A stretch of DNA of 64,000 nucleotides. Origin: Edaphochlamys debaryana (Eukaryota; Chlorophyta; Chlorophyceae; Chlamydomonadales). The stretch spans positions 62,001-126,000 of the forward strand of contig JAEHOE010000193.1 in assembly GCA_016858145.1 (NCBI GenBank), written 5' to 3'. Below are positions 1 through 12,500 of the stretch, one piece after another. Each line of letters starts with the position of its first letter. Positions within the stretch are counted from its first letter, which is position 1. The position numbers and the translations under genes were made by a program. A model generated the notes under the pieces. It ran no database searches and was not told the DNA's origin. It saw only the letters and a list, made by a program, of their open reading frames with translations.

Positions 1-190
1 AGTAGCAGGTGGCAGTGGCAGTAGCAGCGGCACCGGCTGCAGCAGCAGCAAGTGGCAGTGACACGCGGCAGTACCAGGCGGCGGCAGTAGCAGTAGCAGT
101 AGCACGCAGTAGCGCACAGCGGCCGGCGGCGGCAGTGGCAGCGGCGGGACAGCGGCGGCGAGGCGGGCCCCTGCGGGGGGTTGTTCTGCA
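1..190. repeat. CAG/GGC-type trinucleotide-rich tract
   Basis: The first 190 bases are dominated by degenerate GCA, GTA and GGC triplets (runs of cagtagcag and ggcggcagt). In several frames this reads as Ala- or Gln-rich low-complexity peptide. No splice-bounded exon or conserved motif is visible, so I treat it as a degenerate trinucleotide repeat rather than coding sequence. Confidence 0.6.
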
Positions 191-1109
191 GCGGCGCCGG
201 AGGCGGCGCCAGGGCGCCAGTCCTGCAGGCGGCGTGCGGGCCGGCCTCGTTTGGCCGTCACGCGGCCGCACGAGGCGCGACATAGCAGGCGCCAGGCCGG
301 GGGCCTAAGCTTTTTTGGAGCGCGAGCTCGCGAGCTTACGCACAGGCTTGCAAGCACGGCACGCGCCAGGATAGGCCGGCAGGCATGGCTCGCTCCGGCC
401 GTGCCAACCTCCGCGAGGGGGAGGAGGGGCGTGAGCCGCGCGGTTCTCGGCAGGGGCTCGGCTAGATGCGTCGGCCGTGCGCGGAGCTTCTTCATTGGGC
501 TTATTCTCCGAGGCAGGCGGGAATGTGCGCCCCAGCCGAAACCACTGGGCTTGTTTGCCCGGAAGAGCCAGGCAGGCAGGCGCGCGCGCGCGCCCCGGCC
601 TTGTCGGGCTTGGGAAGGGGCATCTGCCTCTCCTGAGCGCAGGTGGGCAGTCGCCCTAGCAAGAGCAGTCGGCACGCGCCGCTTGCTGAGTCGGGCTGAA
701 ATTCATCATGCGTCCCGGCAAAAGGGCCCAAGAAGCCGGGGCTGGTTTCCCAACCTAGGAGCCCCCTTCTTTGAATGAAAGCTGGTGCCGGTATCTGTGT
801 GGATACTCGTGTGGATACTAGCATACTAGCAGGAGCTTTAGAGGAGGGCCCGTGATGCCGAGTACGGCCACTGGCTGAGGTGAACTAGGACGCGAAGCTG
901 TCAGCGGTGCGAGATCCGACGATGGTGGCATGTGCGGCAAGCCGAGTAAGGTCGCATTGCTAGTACCTCACTGCTAGTATGCGTCAATTGCAATATGCCC
1001 AAAGGATAGCCCTCCGTGTGCACCCTTATTGGGACCGCGAGTGGTGGCCGCTTCGGTTTGGCTCATCAGGCCCAGGCCCGCAGCAGCGTTGCTCACGAGA
1101 GCTAGGCAT

Positions 1110-1201
1110 GGCTCGGGCGAGCTGTACGGCATGGCTTAGACAGGCTGTACTGCACGGCTTGGGCAAGCTGTACAGCACGGCTTGAGCAAGCTGTACGGCG
1201 T
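1110..1201. repeat. 23-bp minisatellite, four tandem units
   Basis: Four consecutive 23-bp units start at 1110, 1133, 1156 and 1179. Each follows the pattern GGCTTGGGCAAGCTGTAC plus five bases, and a fifth begins but decays after 1202. The short open frame across it is only the translation of the repeat. Confidence 0.85.
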
Positions 1202-3306
1202 AGCTTCAGGGTGCCGTACATGGCGGGTCTGCCTGGAAGGGCTAAGGGCAAATGCTAGGCGAGGTTGAGCAGGGAGGGGTCAGATGAGGAGGCGCGGGGG
1301 TGCCGTGTGCGTCATGCGACGGTCGGAAAGCGCTGCTGTGAGAATGGGGGCTGGGGCGCAGCGTGCGGCAATTGTTGGGGGACTGGCTTGGCAGAAAGAA
1401 GCAGTAGGGGCAGGTGGCTGGTGTGGGAAAGGCGCGGTTGAATTGCAGGGAAGGGGGCTGTCGTTGCTTTGGGGAAGCTTTTTTGGGGCGGGAGGGGCTT
1501 GGGGCAACCATGTGCAGCACCATGTGGCAGGCGGGCATGGCCATAAACATCTTTTGCAGGGCTTTTAAAGGCCTTTGAATCCGGATTGTCCGCAGGAGCA
1601 GAAGAAATGGATGCTTTATCCTTTGCGCCTCCTTTGCGGTGCATGTTGCCTAGCTCTGCCGAAGGCAGGGTTCTGTGAATCCCGTTTTCAGACGCCGGGG
1701 CAGTGTCGGGCGTTTGAAAGCCTTTGGGAATGAGGGCAGTGGTGTTTGCATGACCGGGCCTTGTCCGAGTTAAAACTGGGCAAGAACCGGCGAGGGCGGT
1801 CCACGATACTCGGATGAGGATTCACCATCGCGTCCATCGCGCCGCAAGAGGGACTGCAGTACGCATGAGCGTGCTTCCTATAACCATTACGGCTTGCTTG
1901 TCTGGTTTGGTGCGTTGCACGTTTTGACTTCCTTTTGGTTACCTTATCCCCTGCGGTTGGCTCACTTCCGTTCCCGGGGGGGTCCGGGCGTTGAGGGCCC
2001 AGCCCTGATGTATGTGTCTGCGGCTTACAAATGCACGCGGCCGCGTTTGGTCGGCTCGCTACTCCGCCTTACCGTATACAAGTTGACTTGTTCCCGGCCC
2101 TTTTGTTGAGGGGGCCGATAGTCGCACGGACTCAACCCAACGCTCGGGCGGGCGGGCACCTGCGGAGCGTCCGCGGGGCCCCGTGTTTGAGAAACGTTGG
2201 GGGATAAGGCACGGACCAGTCGCAATCGGGTAAAGGCACGGCGTCCAGACGATCGAGTATTGTTTGCCATGGCCCCGAACAGGCGCTTACTGCTTCGGGG
2301 GCCTGCTGAGCGGGCCCATGCGTGACCGGGCGGGTGGTGTGGTGTTGTAGCGTCGTGTGGCGGCTGAGGCTGTTGGGCGCATGGGCTTGCGGGCGTCAGG
2401 TGGCAGCGGCAGCTTTCTATGGGTTTACGTGTCGGCGCAGACTCAGGTCGTAGCAGTCAACTACTACTACCACAAACGGGTTGCATCCCACCGCAATTTC
2501 GCTACGCGCATTGTGCAACGCAGGCGGTTCCGTGTGGCGTTCTCCGCTAGATAGGTAGATGTGATATCGTCGTCCTCCATTGTTTGTGCCGAGCCTAGCG
2601 CTCAAGGCTTAGTGCAACTGCCCGGCCCAGCGCTTGGGCAATGCTAGTACCGGTCGGTGCTGTTCGTCGGTTTATCTTCTCCTTATCGGTCGTACGGTGT
2701 GAGAGTGCGGCTACAGTTGTCTGTGTTTGAGGGGTGAGGTGAGCCCAAGTGCGGGTGGGGTGAAAGCGTGAGGGAGGCGGGCGGAAGGGGGGTGCTAATG
2801 GTGTAACGTTTGTGGCCCGTTTGTGGTTATGGTGTCCGTCGAGCACTATCGCCTGGCAGGCTGGGAGGCTGGTGACCTTGCACGCCAGGCCGGCAGCAGG
2901 AAGCGGCAGTGCTGGTGCGGGCTTCCCTCCCTGCTACGGTCGCTCGCTGCCGGCAAGCTCGCGCCGTTCACGCCTTCACCCTACCTGCAACCCTCTGCGC
3001 CCCTGCCCACCGCCCCTCCATATCTTGGGCCCAAGCATGTCTGTCTCACAGCCACACGCAGCGCCGCTGACGCTGGCGCCCAGCCGCATGCATAGCCTCA
3101 CTGCCGCTGCACTGCTGCACGCTGGCTACCCTATCTGCCCCCACGAGGGCCCCCCCACGGCACCACCTTGCGGCACTCTATCTGAGGCGGCAACGAGCTG
3201 CCCCCCAAGCAACCACCCCCTGGAGGCTAGGTCACAAGCCTGACGCTGACTGGTGACGAGCAAGCCAGCTCCTGCGCGTGCAAGCTATGATCTCCCGCAG
3301 TCCCGC

Positions 3307-3311
3307 TTACA
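3307..3311 (-). terminator. Candidate TGTAA poly(A) signal of the methyltransferase gene
   Basis: TTACA on the plus strand is TGTAA on the minus strand, the poly(A) signal used in chlamydomonadalean algae. It lies about 660 bases beyond the methyltransferase stop codon, a long but possible 3' UTR. A five-base match can occur by chance. Confidence 0.25.
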
Positions 3312-3966
3312 TTTGACAGACCTGCCGCCCGCGTCTGCTGCGGCAGTGTTTACGCCCTGCTTGACATACCGGTACCGTACCGGTACGACTATACGTCACC
3401 GGTAGATTCGGGACCGACCTTTCAAAACGTTATAACGCCCAGCTCGGTCCGTGCGGCCCGCCCACTGTTGCGGCAGCCCTATCCCTTCCTCTGTACCCAC
3501 CTACGCCTGGACCTTCTTTGCCGCCCTCGCCCAGCACCACATACAACCCCAGCTGAGGGCCCCAGCGCACACAGCCCCAGGCTCGAGGACACGCATCGTG
3601 GTAATTAAAGATAATGTTGTAAGTGCAGCAGCATACACAGCACGCCCACAGCCAGTCCCGACAGCTATCGCCCCCCAGCGCCACCGCAAGGCGCATGGCG
3701 GGCCTCAGTCGCCGGCCCGGGTCCCGTAGCATGCCACGCGGGGAACACACGCCGCTGAGGCGAGGGGCCTAGCGCCCGATGCCCCTAACTGCACTCCTCC
3801 AGCGTGTGAAGCCAACCTTCCGCGGAGCGCTGCCAGACTCCTGGCCAGGCCTCCGTCAAGTACAGACCTTAGACCTACAGACCCCTACAGACCTCCACGG
3901 GTGCCGGCCCCCCCCCCACCATGCGGATGTTGTACTCCGCGTCATGCCTGGTGCCTCATGCCCTCC

Positions 3967-5854
3967 TCACGGGCCCCCACCCTCCCCCTCCTCCCCGGGC
4001 GCCGCCCCCGCCAGGCGGATGTCGTACACTGCGATGCGCATCTCCGGGAAGAGCTCCGTGAGGGGCGGCGGGGAGGGCGGCGGCGAGGGCACCCCCGGCT
4101 CGTGCGCCTCGGTCACCGCCAGGCCCTGAGCCGCCAGCTCCTCGAAGAACTGGCCGAGGGGGGTGCGGCAGGGAACGGAGAAGGCAGGGCAGGTTGATGT
4201 AGATATAGATAGATAAATGTAGATACGGATATACGGTAGAGATTGAAGTGCCCTGCGCCGCCAGCTCCTCGAGGAATGGGTTATAGGGACAGGGGCCAGG
4301 AGGGTTTGGCAAGGGGTAGAGCCGGGCAGGCCTCGGGTGGAACCCGCCGAGTCCCCAAGGAATTGCCCAGGGGTGCAGGGGCAGGGGGGGCCGGGGCTGG
4401 GACAGAAAGGGTCGGCCAACCGTATGCCACCCACCCGGACGTCGAAGGTGTCGAAGCGGTGCTTTGTATGGCCGTACAGGATGGTCGTACCGGGCCGGGC
4501 CAGCGCTCGAAGCACCTGCAAAGAGGACCGGGAATGAGAGCGGAGGGCGACAGCGTAGGTTAGGGTAGAGTGTCAGCATAGAGTCGAGGGAGTGGCGAGG
4601 CCAAATGGTCGCTGGTCGTTGGCGGCCTGCCTCCCAACTGCCTACCAGGCCCCGGCGGGGACAGGGTGTGCCCCCCGAGCCGTGTCCAAGGACCTACCCG
4701 AGGAAGGTGTACGGCACCGATCTCGTTGTACACCAGATCGCTGCCGATCACCAGATCCCAATGCACGCCCGCCACCCAGTCGCCACCGCCGCTGCCGCTG
4801 CGGCCAGCGGCGGACCCAGGGTCGGAGCCTCCGCCAGTGCCCGAAGCAGCGTTGGGCCCCGTCGCATCTCCGCCTTCATAAGCCTGCCCGCCTTTCACCG
4901 CCACCGTCTCCGTTCTCCCCGCCACCCCTGCTTCCGCCCGCCCATTCCCCCCAACCGGCCCCTCCGCCTGCCCTGCCGCACTGCTCCCCCCCGCGGGCGC
5001 GTGCCCTCCTTCCCTCAGCCCATCCTCCGATGGCGGCTCAACCCCCGCCCCCTCGGTCCCTCCCGCCGTCTCCCCCCTGGCCCCGAACAGCAGCCAGTCG
5101 CACGCCTCCCCCCGCACCGCCCCCAGCCCCCGCCGCCCCGCGTTGAGGCCGATGTTGTGCCGCAGCCAGGCCACACCCCCGCCCGCCTCCTGCTCCGTGA
5201 GCACCACCTGGCGGCAGGGGGGGGGGATGTTGACGATGGGGGGGTGGGGATGCGAAGGGGTGGAGGTTGAGAAGATGGGGGCAGAGATGTGGGAGTGCGC
5301 GCGCGGGAAGATAAGACGTGGGCAAGGCGTAGGCGTGCAGCAGTATGGGGGCCTGGCCTGCCTCTTGTCATGCCAGCATGATCCTGCCAAGCCAACTGCA
5401 GGCACTCGTCCTTCCCATACCAAGGACCCTTTCTCCTGCCCCTCACCTCCCCCGCCGCCGCCAGGTTCCGCGCCAGGCTCATGCCCAGCCACCCCAGCCC
5501 CGCGCCCAGCTCCAGCACCCGCAGCCCCGGCCGCCGCAGCCCCAGCGGCGCCTCCATGGCCTCCAGATAGGCGCACAGGCTGTCAGACAGGGCCGGAGAC
5601 GTAGGAATGGGAGTGGGGTTTGCAGGGGTATGGCACGAAACGGGCCAGCGGCGAAGGCGGAGGCGGCACGGGTGCAGCTCGGCAGGGCGGCGGCCCTCCC
5701 CCGCCCCACCATCCCGAGTCCTCGCTCACCGCCGCGCGGCGTCCCACACCCGGCCCCCTGTCGTGGTCAGTGCCGCATGCTCCGTCACCACGTCGTACAC
5801 CCAGGGCGCCGGCGGAGCGGGCTGCTGCGAGTCGGCTGCATCCTCATCGCCCAT
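3967..5854 (-). CDS. Protein-lysine methyltransferase-like (Methyltransf_16 / METTL21 type)
   Basis: Five exons: 5854-5730, 5579-5447, 5207-4698, 4515-4435, 4149-3967; all junctions are GT-AG and in phase, giving 343 residues. Residues 18-34 match the family entry motif (WVYDVVTEHAALTTTGG). Residues 63-74, VLELGAGLGWLG, are the SAM-binding glycine loop (motif I). VVLTE opens exon 3 where the acidic SAM-ribose-binding residue is expected. WDLVIGSDLVYNE (236-248) is the conserved DxxxxSDxxYxxE block. YGHTKHRFD in exon 4 and FFEELAAQG in exon 5 complete the fold. Residues about 120-225 are a Gly/Ala-rich insertion. The family methylates lysines on translation factors and chaperones in cytosol or nucleus; the substrate cannot be read from sequence. 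It is divergent with the ankyrin gene at 6567. Intron 4 contains GATA repeats (4195-4240) and a degraded copy of the start of exon 5. Confidence 0.85.
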
Positions 5855-6566
5855 CGGGTGCGGGCGCACCCGCCGAGCACCTAAAACCCCTAGTTATAAC
5901 AGCGAATGAATGTACGCTTTACTCCGGTCGTGAGTGCATGCGCGTCTCGGCAAGGGCGCAGCACATGGCAAACAGCGAGAGCGAAGTAAATGCCAATTTG
6001 CAGTGATGTGATGAATAAGTAGCTGGATATAACACTCGTCGCCTTGCAAAGGGTGCGCTCTCCGAACACGGCGACGGCTTGCGTGGCGCAAACCCACCTC
6101 CGTCCTCGAGGCCCCGCCCTACCCCGCTCTCCCACTGCCCAGCGACCCCTTGAACAAAGTGACGTCCGCATGACGTCTGAAGACACCCTCAGATTGCGAA
6201 GTAGCTTTGCAGGCACTCGAGGACACACGCAAGCTGCGACCGTTGGGCGCGCAGCTGTCGTGCTGATCTTTTTGCGCCCCTCGCATGCAGCTTACCCGCT
6301 CGCCAGCTCATATGTTCGTCTGATACACCGTCAATGTCCTAGCAAGTGGACAGCACGACTCGGCGCGTTCCCTGCGCTATCGCCATCCTTCGCCTGAACG
6401 CGTCTCGGAAATCGCTCTCTTTCAGTCCATGCTCTGCATGGCCTCACAAACACGACACGGCTTGATAGGTACCTCGATCTAGCGGGATAGCCCTATCGTC
6501 CGTCAGCTGCAGCTCGCCTGGCTAAATCCATGCGACCCGCTTGCAAGCCAACCTTTCAGCACGCCC
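5855..6566. other. Divergent intergenic region between methyltransferase and ankyrin genes
   Basis: Both flanking genes read outward, so this 0.7-kb stretch should hold both promoters and 5' UTRs. It is less GC-rich than its surroundings. I see no clear TATA box or repeated operator, and no exon. Confidence 0.5.
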
Positions 6567-9500
6567 ATGAAGCACACGGAGAACGAGGAGCATATGGATC
6601 ACACGGAGGATGAGGAGTTGGACGAGGAGGAGGACGCGGCCCAGGAGCGGCCAGTGGCGCACGCGGAGGACGAGGAGGACGAGGACCACTTGGACCACAC
6701 GGAGGAGGAGCAGCAGCAGCAGCTAGTGGCACACACGGAGGTAGGGGTTGCGCTGCGCCCTGGGTGCGGGGCCCCCGCCCTCGCCGGGGCACGAGAGGGT
6801 CGACGGCCCACACACGGGTTGCAACCCTCTGTGACCAGCCGTTCAACTCCCCATCCAGCCGTTCCAGCAGGCCCCAGCTCCCCGCGCCGTAACCGCCCTT
6901 CCTGATGAATTCTTTTTCAACTCTTCCCCTCCCCACATCCGCTTGCATGCCGTCCCGTCCAGACAGGTACAGGACTGCCCCCAGGTACAGGACTCCTTCT
7001 TCCGCTGCCGTACACAACCCCTTGATCCCCAGGCCTCAGCCCACCCCAACTCGGATGCCCTCACAGGACCCGGCCTCCCGTCTGCGGCGGGCATGCAAGG
7101 AAGCCGACCTGAGCACAGCGGCGGTCCTCCTGTGTCAGGGCGCCGACGTCAACGCAGCAGACCCGGTCAGTAGCGGCACACCGAGACATGGCCCCACCCT
7201 GCTGTTCGGATCTCGCAGTAAGTCAACTCCAGCCCTCGCCGCTCGCCGCGTTTCAGGGTGACGGGGAGACAGCCCTTCAACTGGCCGTCGAGGCGGATTG
7301 CGAGGGCCTGATCGGGGTTTTGCTGGCAGCGGGCGCGAGGACGGAGGCTGCTGACAAGGTGCGGTGCGGCGTGCAGCTCATGATGGTTACCATGGTCCCT
7401 CAGCTCGTAGGGTGTCGCGCGGGGTCATGGGGCGTGCCGCGAAGGGTCAAACGAGGCGTGTATGTGGACGCGGCGGCTTGACGAGGGGTAAAGGGGTGGG
7501 AGTCGTTAGTGGGCGGTGCCGTGTGGTGCCAGAAAGCAGTTCCCGAGCAATTGCGCTCACATGTGGCCGTGGGCGGACGGCGGTGCGTGGCCTGCCTCCT
7601 TCTCAGCGTGCTTTGGCTCCTACCCTCCCGCCCTGCAGCGCGGCCACAAGGCGGCCAGTGCGTTCCGTGTGCAAGCGGTGGAGGCGCTCTTGGCGGCAGG
7701 CGCCGAGGTTGAGGCAAGGGACGAGGTGAGGAGTCAATGCGCCAGGGTGGATGCGGTCATGGCCATCCTGTCGCCATCGTCCGTCCTTGGCCGGCGCTGT
7801 CCTCGTACCACATTGCATGCTTCCGCACCGGCCCCCTTGAACACAGAACGGCTCGACGCCTCTCCACGACGCAGTGGACTCCAACTGCAGGGGTTTTACG
7901 GTGCGTACCGCCGCAAGCTCGTTGGACAGTGTGCACCACGCATCCCGTGTGCCGCCGCGCACACCCATGGACCGCCCTCATCTGCTGAACCCGCTGATCC
8001 GCTCACTGCAGGGCGGCGGCAGCACGTGGCTCCACGAGTCGGCACCCAAGTGGTTGCGGGGCACGCACAGCGTTGTCACCACCCTGAGGGCTGCCAGGGC
8101 CAACGTACTTGCAGCGAACAAGGTGCGGGCGGGTCCTTGCTCGTGGACTTCATTTGGGGGCCCCGCGTTGGGCCCAAGGTGCCTATTGTTGATAGAGACC
8201 CCTCCGGTTTCTTTGTGTTTCCCTGTACGTACATAGCGGGGGGAGACGCCCTTACACCGTGCCGCGAAATATTCCCGCACCGAGGCCATCAACTCGCTTC
8301 TGGTCGGGCCGTCGGAGGTCCCGCTGGCGCAGCTGATGGCTACGGACCAGGTGCGGTTATAACCTTGGCGTATGGCCGTACGGCAAGGCCGGACGGAGGC
8401 CAAGTCCGGTTTCAGGAGTATGCGACTCTCTTTCCGTACACATGCAGAATGGCGAGACGCCTCTGCACACTGCAGTCGTTTCGAGGCAGAAGCGGGCCAT
8501 CTGGCTGCTGCTGGAGGCCTGGATCAAGCTGCTGTCGGCCGGCCCCGGCGGGGCCGCCGGCTTACTGGTAGGAGCTGACAGGCAGGGAGCTCGGGAAGCA
8601 AGCAAGACAGATACACGAAGACCGCTCAGAATGAGCTGCATGGCCTAGCCATGACGTGTTGTTGTGGGTGCTCTGTACCCCTCCCTGCCCGTGCGTGCAT
8701 GCAGGAAGGAGTGCCCAGGCCGGCCAGGCCGCTTAACGTCCTGCTAACCGCCGACTACGGCGCCACGTTCTTGTCGGGGTTTCTGGAGGCGGTGGGTCCA
8801 GACACCGCCAAGGCGCTGCTGACCACCCCGGATGAGGTGAGTGACGCGTCGACACGTGGGCTGATGCCCTTGGTCACGTGTAACAACAACATCAAGGGCG
8901 TGCGTGTCCTGCTGCCCCAGGCCGCTCGCCCCCAAGGGGAGCGCCCAAGGGCCAGTCCATGCAGCTCTGCGGCATGACCTGGAATGGCGCGTTCTTGTTG
9001 TTGTTGTTGTTTTTGTTTTTGTTTTTGTTTTTGTTGTTGTTGTTGTTGTTGTTGTTACACAGACAAGGGCATCAGCCGTGAACTCCCATGCATACGGGCC
9101 GTGGGCCATCCCCCCTCCCACCGACAGAACGGCAACACGCCACTGCACTGCGCCCTCAAGCAGCTCGGCAGCACCTGCGGTGCAGTGGACATATTCTCGC
9201 GCCTGCTGTCAGCAGCGATCGACGTGTGGACAGGAGGGGCCGATGACAACACGTGGGGCAGGGAAAAGGTGGCGATACCGGATGTCACTGAGGCCGTGGA
9301 CAAGGTGAGTTTGGTCGTGCAAGCAGGGGGCAGAGCTGACCCGCCCTCCACCCCGACCACCCCAGGACTCAACCCCGTCCTCTCCCACCCCACTCCCACA
9401 GGACGGCCGTACGCCCCTCCTCGTCGCGGCTGTTTCGGCGGTAGGTGGACGAAGCTAACAGGGTGCTGGGGTGCCTTCTCGAGCACAAAGCCCGGCTGGA

Positions 9501-12500
9501 GGCGGTGGACCCGGTGGGTGCGCCCTCGAGGGTTTCAGGGGGGCAAGGAGGGAGCCGCGAATGAAGGAGCCGCATAAAGGCGCGTATACCGGTACCGCCA
9601 CCCCGCCATAGCCCCGCCACGACCCTCACATCGTGCGCCAACCTCCAATGCAATGCAGAGAGGGCGCACGGCTCTGCACCTCGCGAGCGCCGCTGGAGTG
9701 CTGCCCGTGGTGGAGTTCCTCCTGAACCCATGGGACTCGGGGAGCCCGTCGTACGCGTACGACACCGGCCCGCCAAAGCTTGACCTGCTAGCCGCTGTGG
9801 ACAAGGTGAGCGCGCGGCGGCGATGAAAGGATTTACGCACCCGCATAGCTAAAGCCAGCGGTTGCACTGGGTCAAACCCGCCCTTTGCTCCTCCCAGCTC
9901 TGTGACCTGCACGCAAGCTGACGGCGTATTCCACGACCAGCTCCATCCTCCCCCTTTCAACTTCAGCGGCCCGTGACACTGAACCCCGCCCCCCAGCCCC
10001 CCTTCATTGCACCTTCTCCCGGTGGCCCCAGGCCGGCGACTCGGCCCTGCACCTTGCGGCCCAGGCGGGGCACGTCGGCGTGGTCAAGGCGCTGCTGGAG
10101 GCGGAGGCGCGGAGGGACGAGATCATCAAAGAAAGAGCCGAGGCCTTCCCGCACAAACCAAGCGCCTTTGCGACGATACGTCAGTGGGATGTGCTCAATA
10201 AGGTAAGCACGTACTGACGCTAGCATAACTGCGTTTGCGCCTATGTGGGCGGCGCCCGTGGGTGCATGCAATGCGCCGACATAGTAGAGCTGAGAGGATC
10301 TTAACTCCTGATGACCCCCCGCAACCGGTCGTGCGGTGCTGCAGGCCGGGCTCTCCGCTTTCCACCTGGCGCTCGCTGAGTGGCACCTGGACACCGCCCA
10401 GCTGCTGGTGCCGGAGGGGTGGGGGCCGCAGGAGCTGAGCGAGGTGGGTGCAGCAAGGGCCTGGGTGTGGCGGAGGTTGGCGTGTGGGACATGCGTGGTA
10501 TGGGCTCGTATACTGTCGTCAAAGCGTGTGGGACGCGGGTGAGGTGCGGCTTGGTTGGCGAGGTGGGTGAGCTTGGCGTCTGGGGCACGCGGAGGATGGG
10601 CTCGATTCCCGTTGCCATTTCCTGCTCTCCTTGCCCTGCTTTTCTTTCCCTGCTCTTCTTTCCCTGCTCTCCTTTCCCAAGCGAAGGCACTGGAGGGGAA
10701 GACGCTGCCGGCTCCCTCGGGCCCCGGGGCCCTTCAGCGCTTATGCATGGCCCGGGCGATCCTCGGCTGCCAGGTACGGCTGAGACGTGGGCCGTACATT
10801 GCCCCTGTACAGAACTGGGCAGCGCAGCGTGTTCCCACCTGGGCCCCTGGTGCAGATAGACCTCCTTCCCTCGTGCCCTCTCCGCCCTCGGCAGGCCACC
10901 GCCCCACGCAGGCAGGCTACCCGGGAGGGGCCAACCTTGCAAGCTGCACCCCCTGGAGGCGATGGAATGGTGAGTGTGCCCCCGTTCTCTCGCAAGTGCT
11001 GGCACACCAGGGAAGCCACGGTGGCCCCAAGAGGGCTGCCAGGGCTGCCTCTTGTGCGACCGCAGGAGTTGGAGATCGCTGCGCCCACAGTGGCGGCTGC
11101 AGCTACAGACCAGGTGCGCGAGGCGCGGCTAGGGCCAGGGCCCGGATCGCACATGAACGCAGATATGGCCCCGCCCCTCCCGTACATAGTAGCCTGTAAT
11201 GAGCACATGCCCGCCCTCACGCCAGGCCACCGCTGCACCGCCCGACTCGTTCGCGTTCCTATGTCCTGCCGATACGCTAGCGGAGGTGGAGGCATCGGGG
11301 GCGGAAAGGGAGGCAGCGGCCAAAAGGACGGAGGCGGCGGAGGTGGAGGCAGCGGCAGCCGACGTGGCAATGGAGGGCGACCAGGCTAAGCCGGGTCAGC
11401 CCCGGCTGACACCCCTACTCCGCGAGACACCCACATGGTCCTCGCCTGGTGCTGCGTCGCCGCCGCGGCCCCGCGCTTCGCTCCCGCCGCCGCCTGGCAA
11501 TCCGCCGCTGTCCCCTGACCAGCCGACACCGGAGCCGCCAACAAGCGCGCAGCACACCGGGGCGATGGTTAGGGCGGGTGAGGCGCGGCGGGCCGAGGCG
11601 GCGCAGGCTCAGGCCGCTGAGGCGGCGGGGGCGGCGGAGGGCGTGGAGGCAGAGCTGCAGGCGGCGGAGGCGGCAGCGGCACTGGCAGCGGCTGCTACGG
11701 CCGCCGGTATGAGAGTGGACGTGGCACAGGCGCAGCCGGGCGGGGAGCAGGCGGCGGGTGTGCAGGGAACACAGGCAGCGGAGGCAGCGCAGGCGCCGGC
11801 AGGACAGCCGAAAGCGCGGGCGGCGGAAGCCCCACACGGCTTCGTCGCAGCCGCCGCACCCGCCGGCCCCGGCGGCGCCGCAACCGGCCCTCGCCTCGAG
11901 CAAACCCCCTCGGATGGCCCCCTGGCCCCAACGGCCGCGCACCCCCACGTCAAGCCAGACCCGGACGGCTTGCCGCCGCTGCCCCAACGGTACGCTCAGG
12001 CCCTGCGTGCGCCCTTCGACGCTGAGGAGCTGGAGCAGCTGCGGCGGCGGTACATGGGCTCGGGCCCGGACGGGCCCGCCCGGGCCCCGGCCGCCGGACG
12101 CGAGCGGTCCTACCTGGCCCGAGGCGCCAAGGCGGGGCAGCTGGGGGCCCCCGCCTCGCGGGGTCCCTACCAACACATCTGGCCGCACCTGAAGCGGCTT
12201 CACGTGGAGGCAGGGCTTGGAGGAGGAACTGGAGGAGGCGGAGGAACTGGAGGAGGAGGAGTTGGCGGGGCGAAGCGGCGCAAGGTGGCGGGACGGGCCG
12301 AGGCCGCCGCCAAGCTGCTGAGCGCTCTGCGGGTGGTGCGGGCGTCGCAGGGCGTGCCGGGCGGCGACTTGGCCTGGCTCGACGCGGCGTTGGCTTGGCT
12401 GCTGCCCGACTTTGCTGCGGAGGAGGCGGGGCGGAGCGCTGCGGCTGCGGCGCTGGGGGCGCGGGAGGTGGTGGACCTGAGCCGGGAGATGGAGGAGCTG

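Larger units (their letters stand above)
191..3966. other. Region without a supported gene
   Basis: Apart from the minisatellite at 1110-1201, I see no exon with credible splice signals or a recognisable domain. The open frames present are short, overlap on both strands and look like products of GC-rich sequence. The left part (500-780) has purine/pyrimidine runs; 3361-3405 holds repeated ACCGGTA and GTACCGGTAC palindromes. Confidence 0.5.

Noticed and set aside
251..778. 175-codon open frame near the left edge
   Set aside because: Arg/Ala/Ser-rich composition typical of GC-rich non-coding sequence; overlapping open frames on both strands and no motif.
3361..3405. Palindromic ACCGGTA repeats as an operator or origin
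   Set aside because: Short, with no nearby gene to regulate; such palindromes arise often in GC-rich DNA.
8837..8977. In-frame extension of ankyrin exon 9 (reads LMPLVTCNNNIKGVRVLL)
   Set aside because: It looks faintly ankyrin-like, but GATGAG|GTGAGTG at 8837 is a strong donor, the extension runs to a stop at 8975-8977, and no donor keeps phase. Kept as a minor alternative only.
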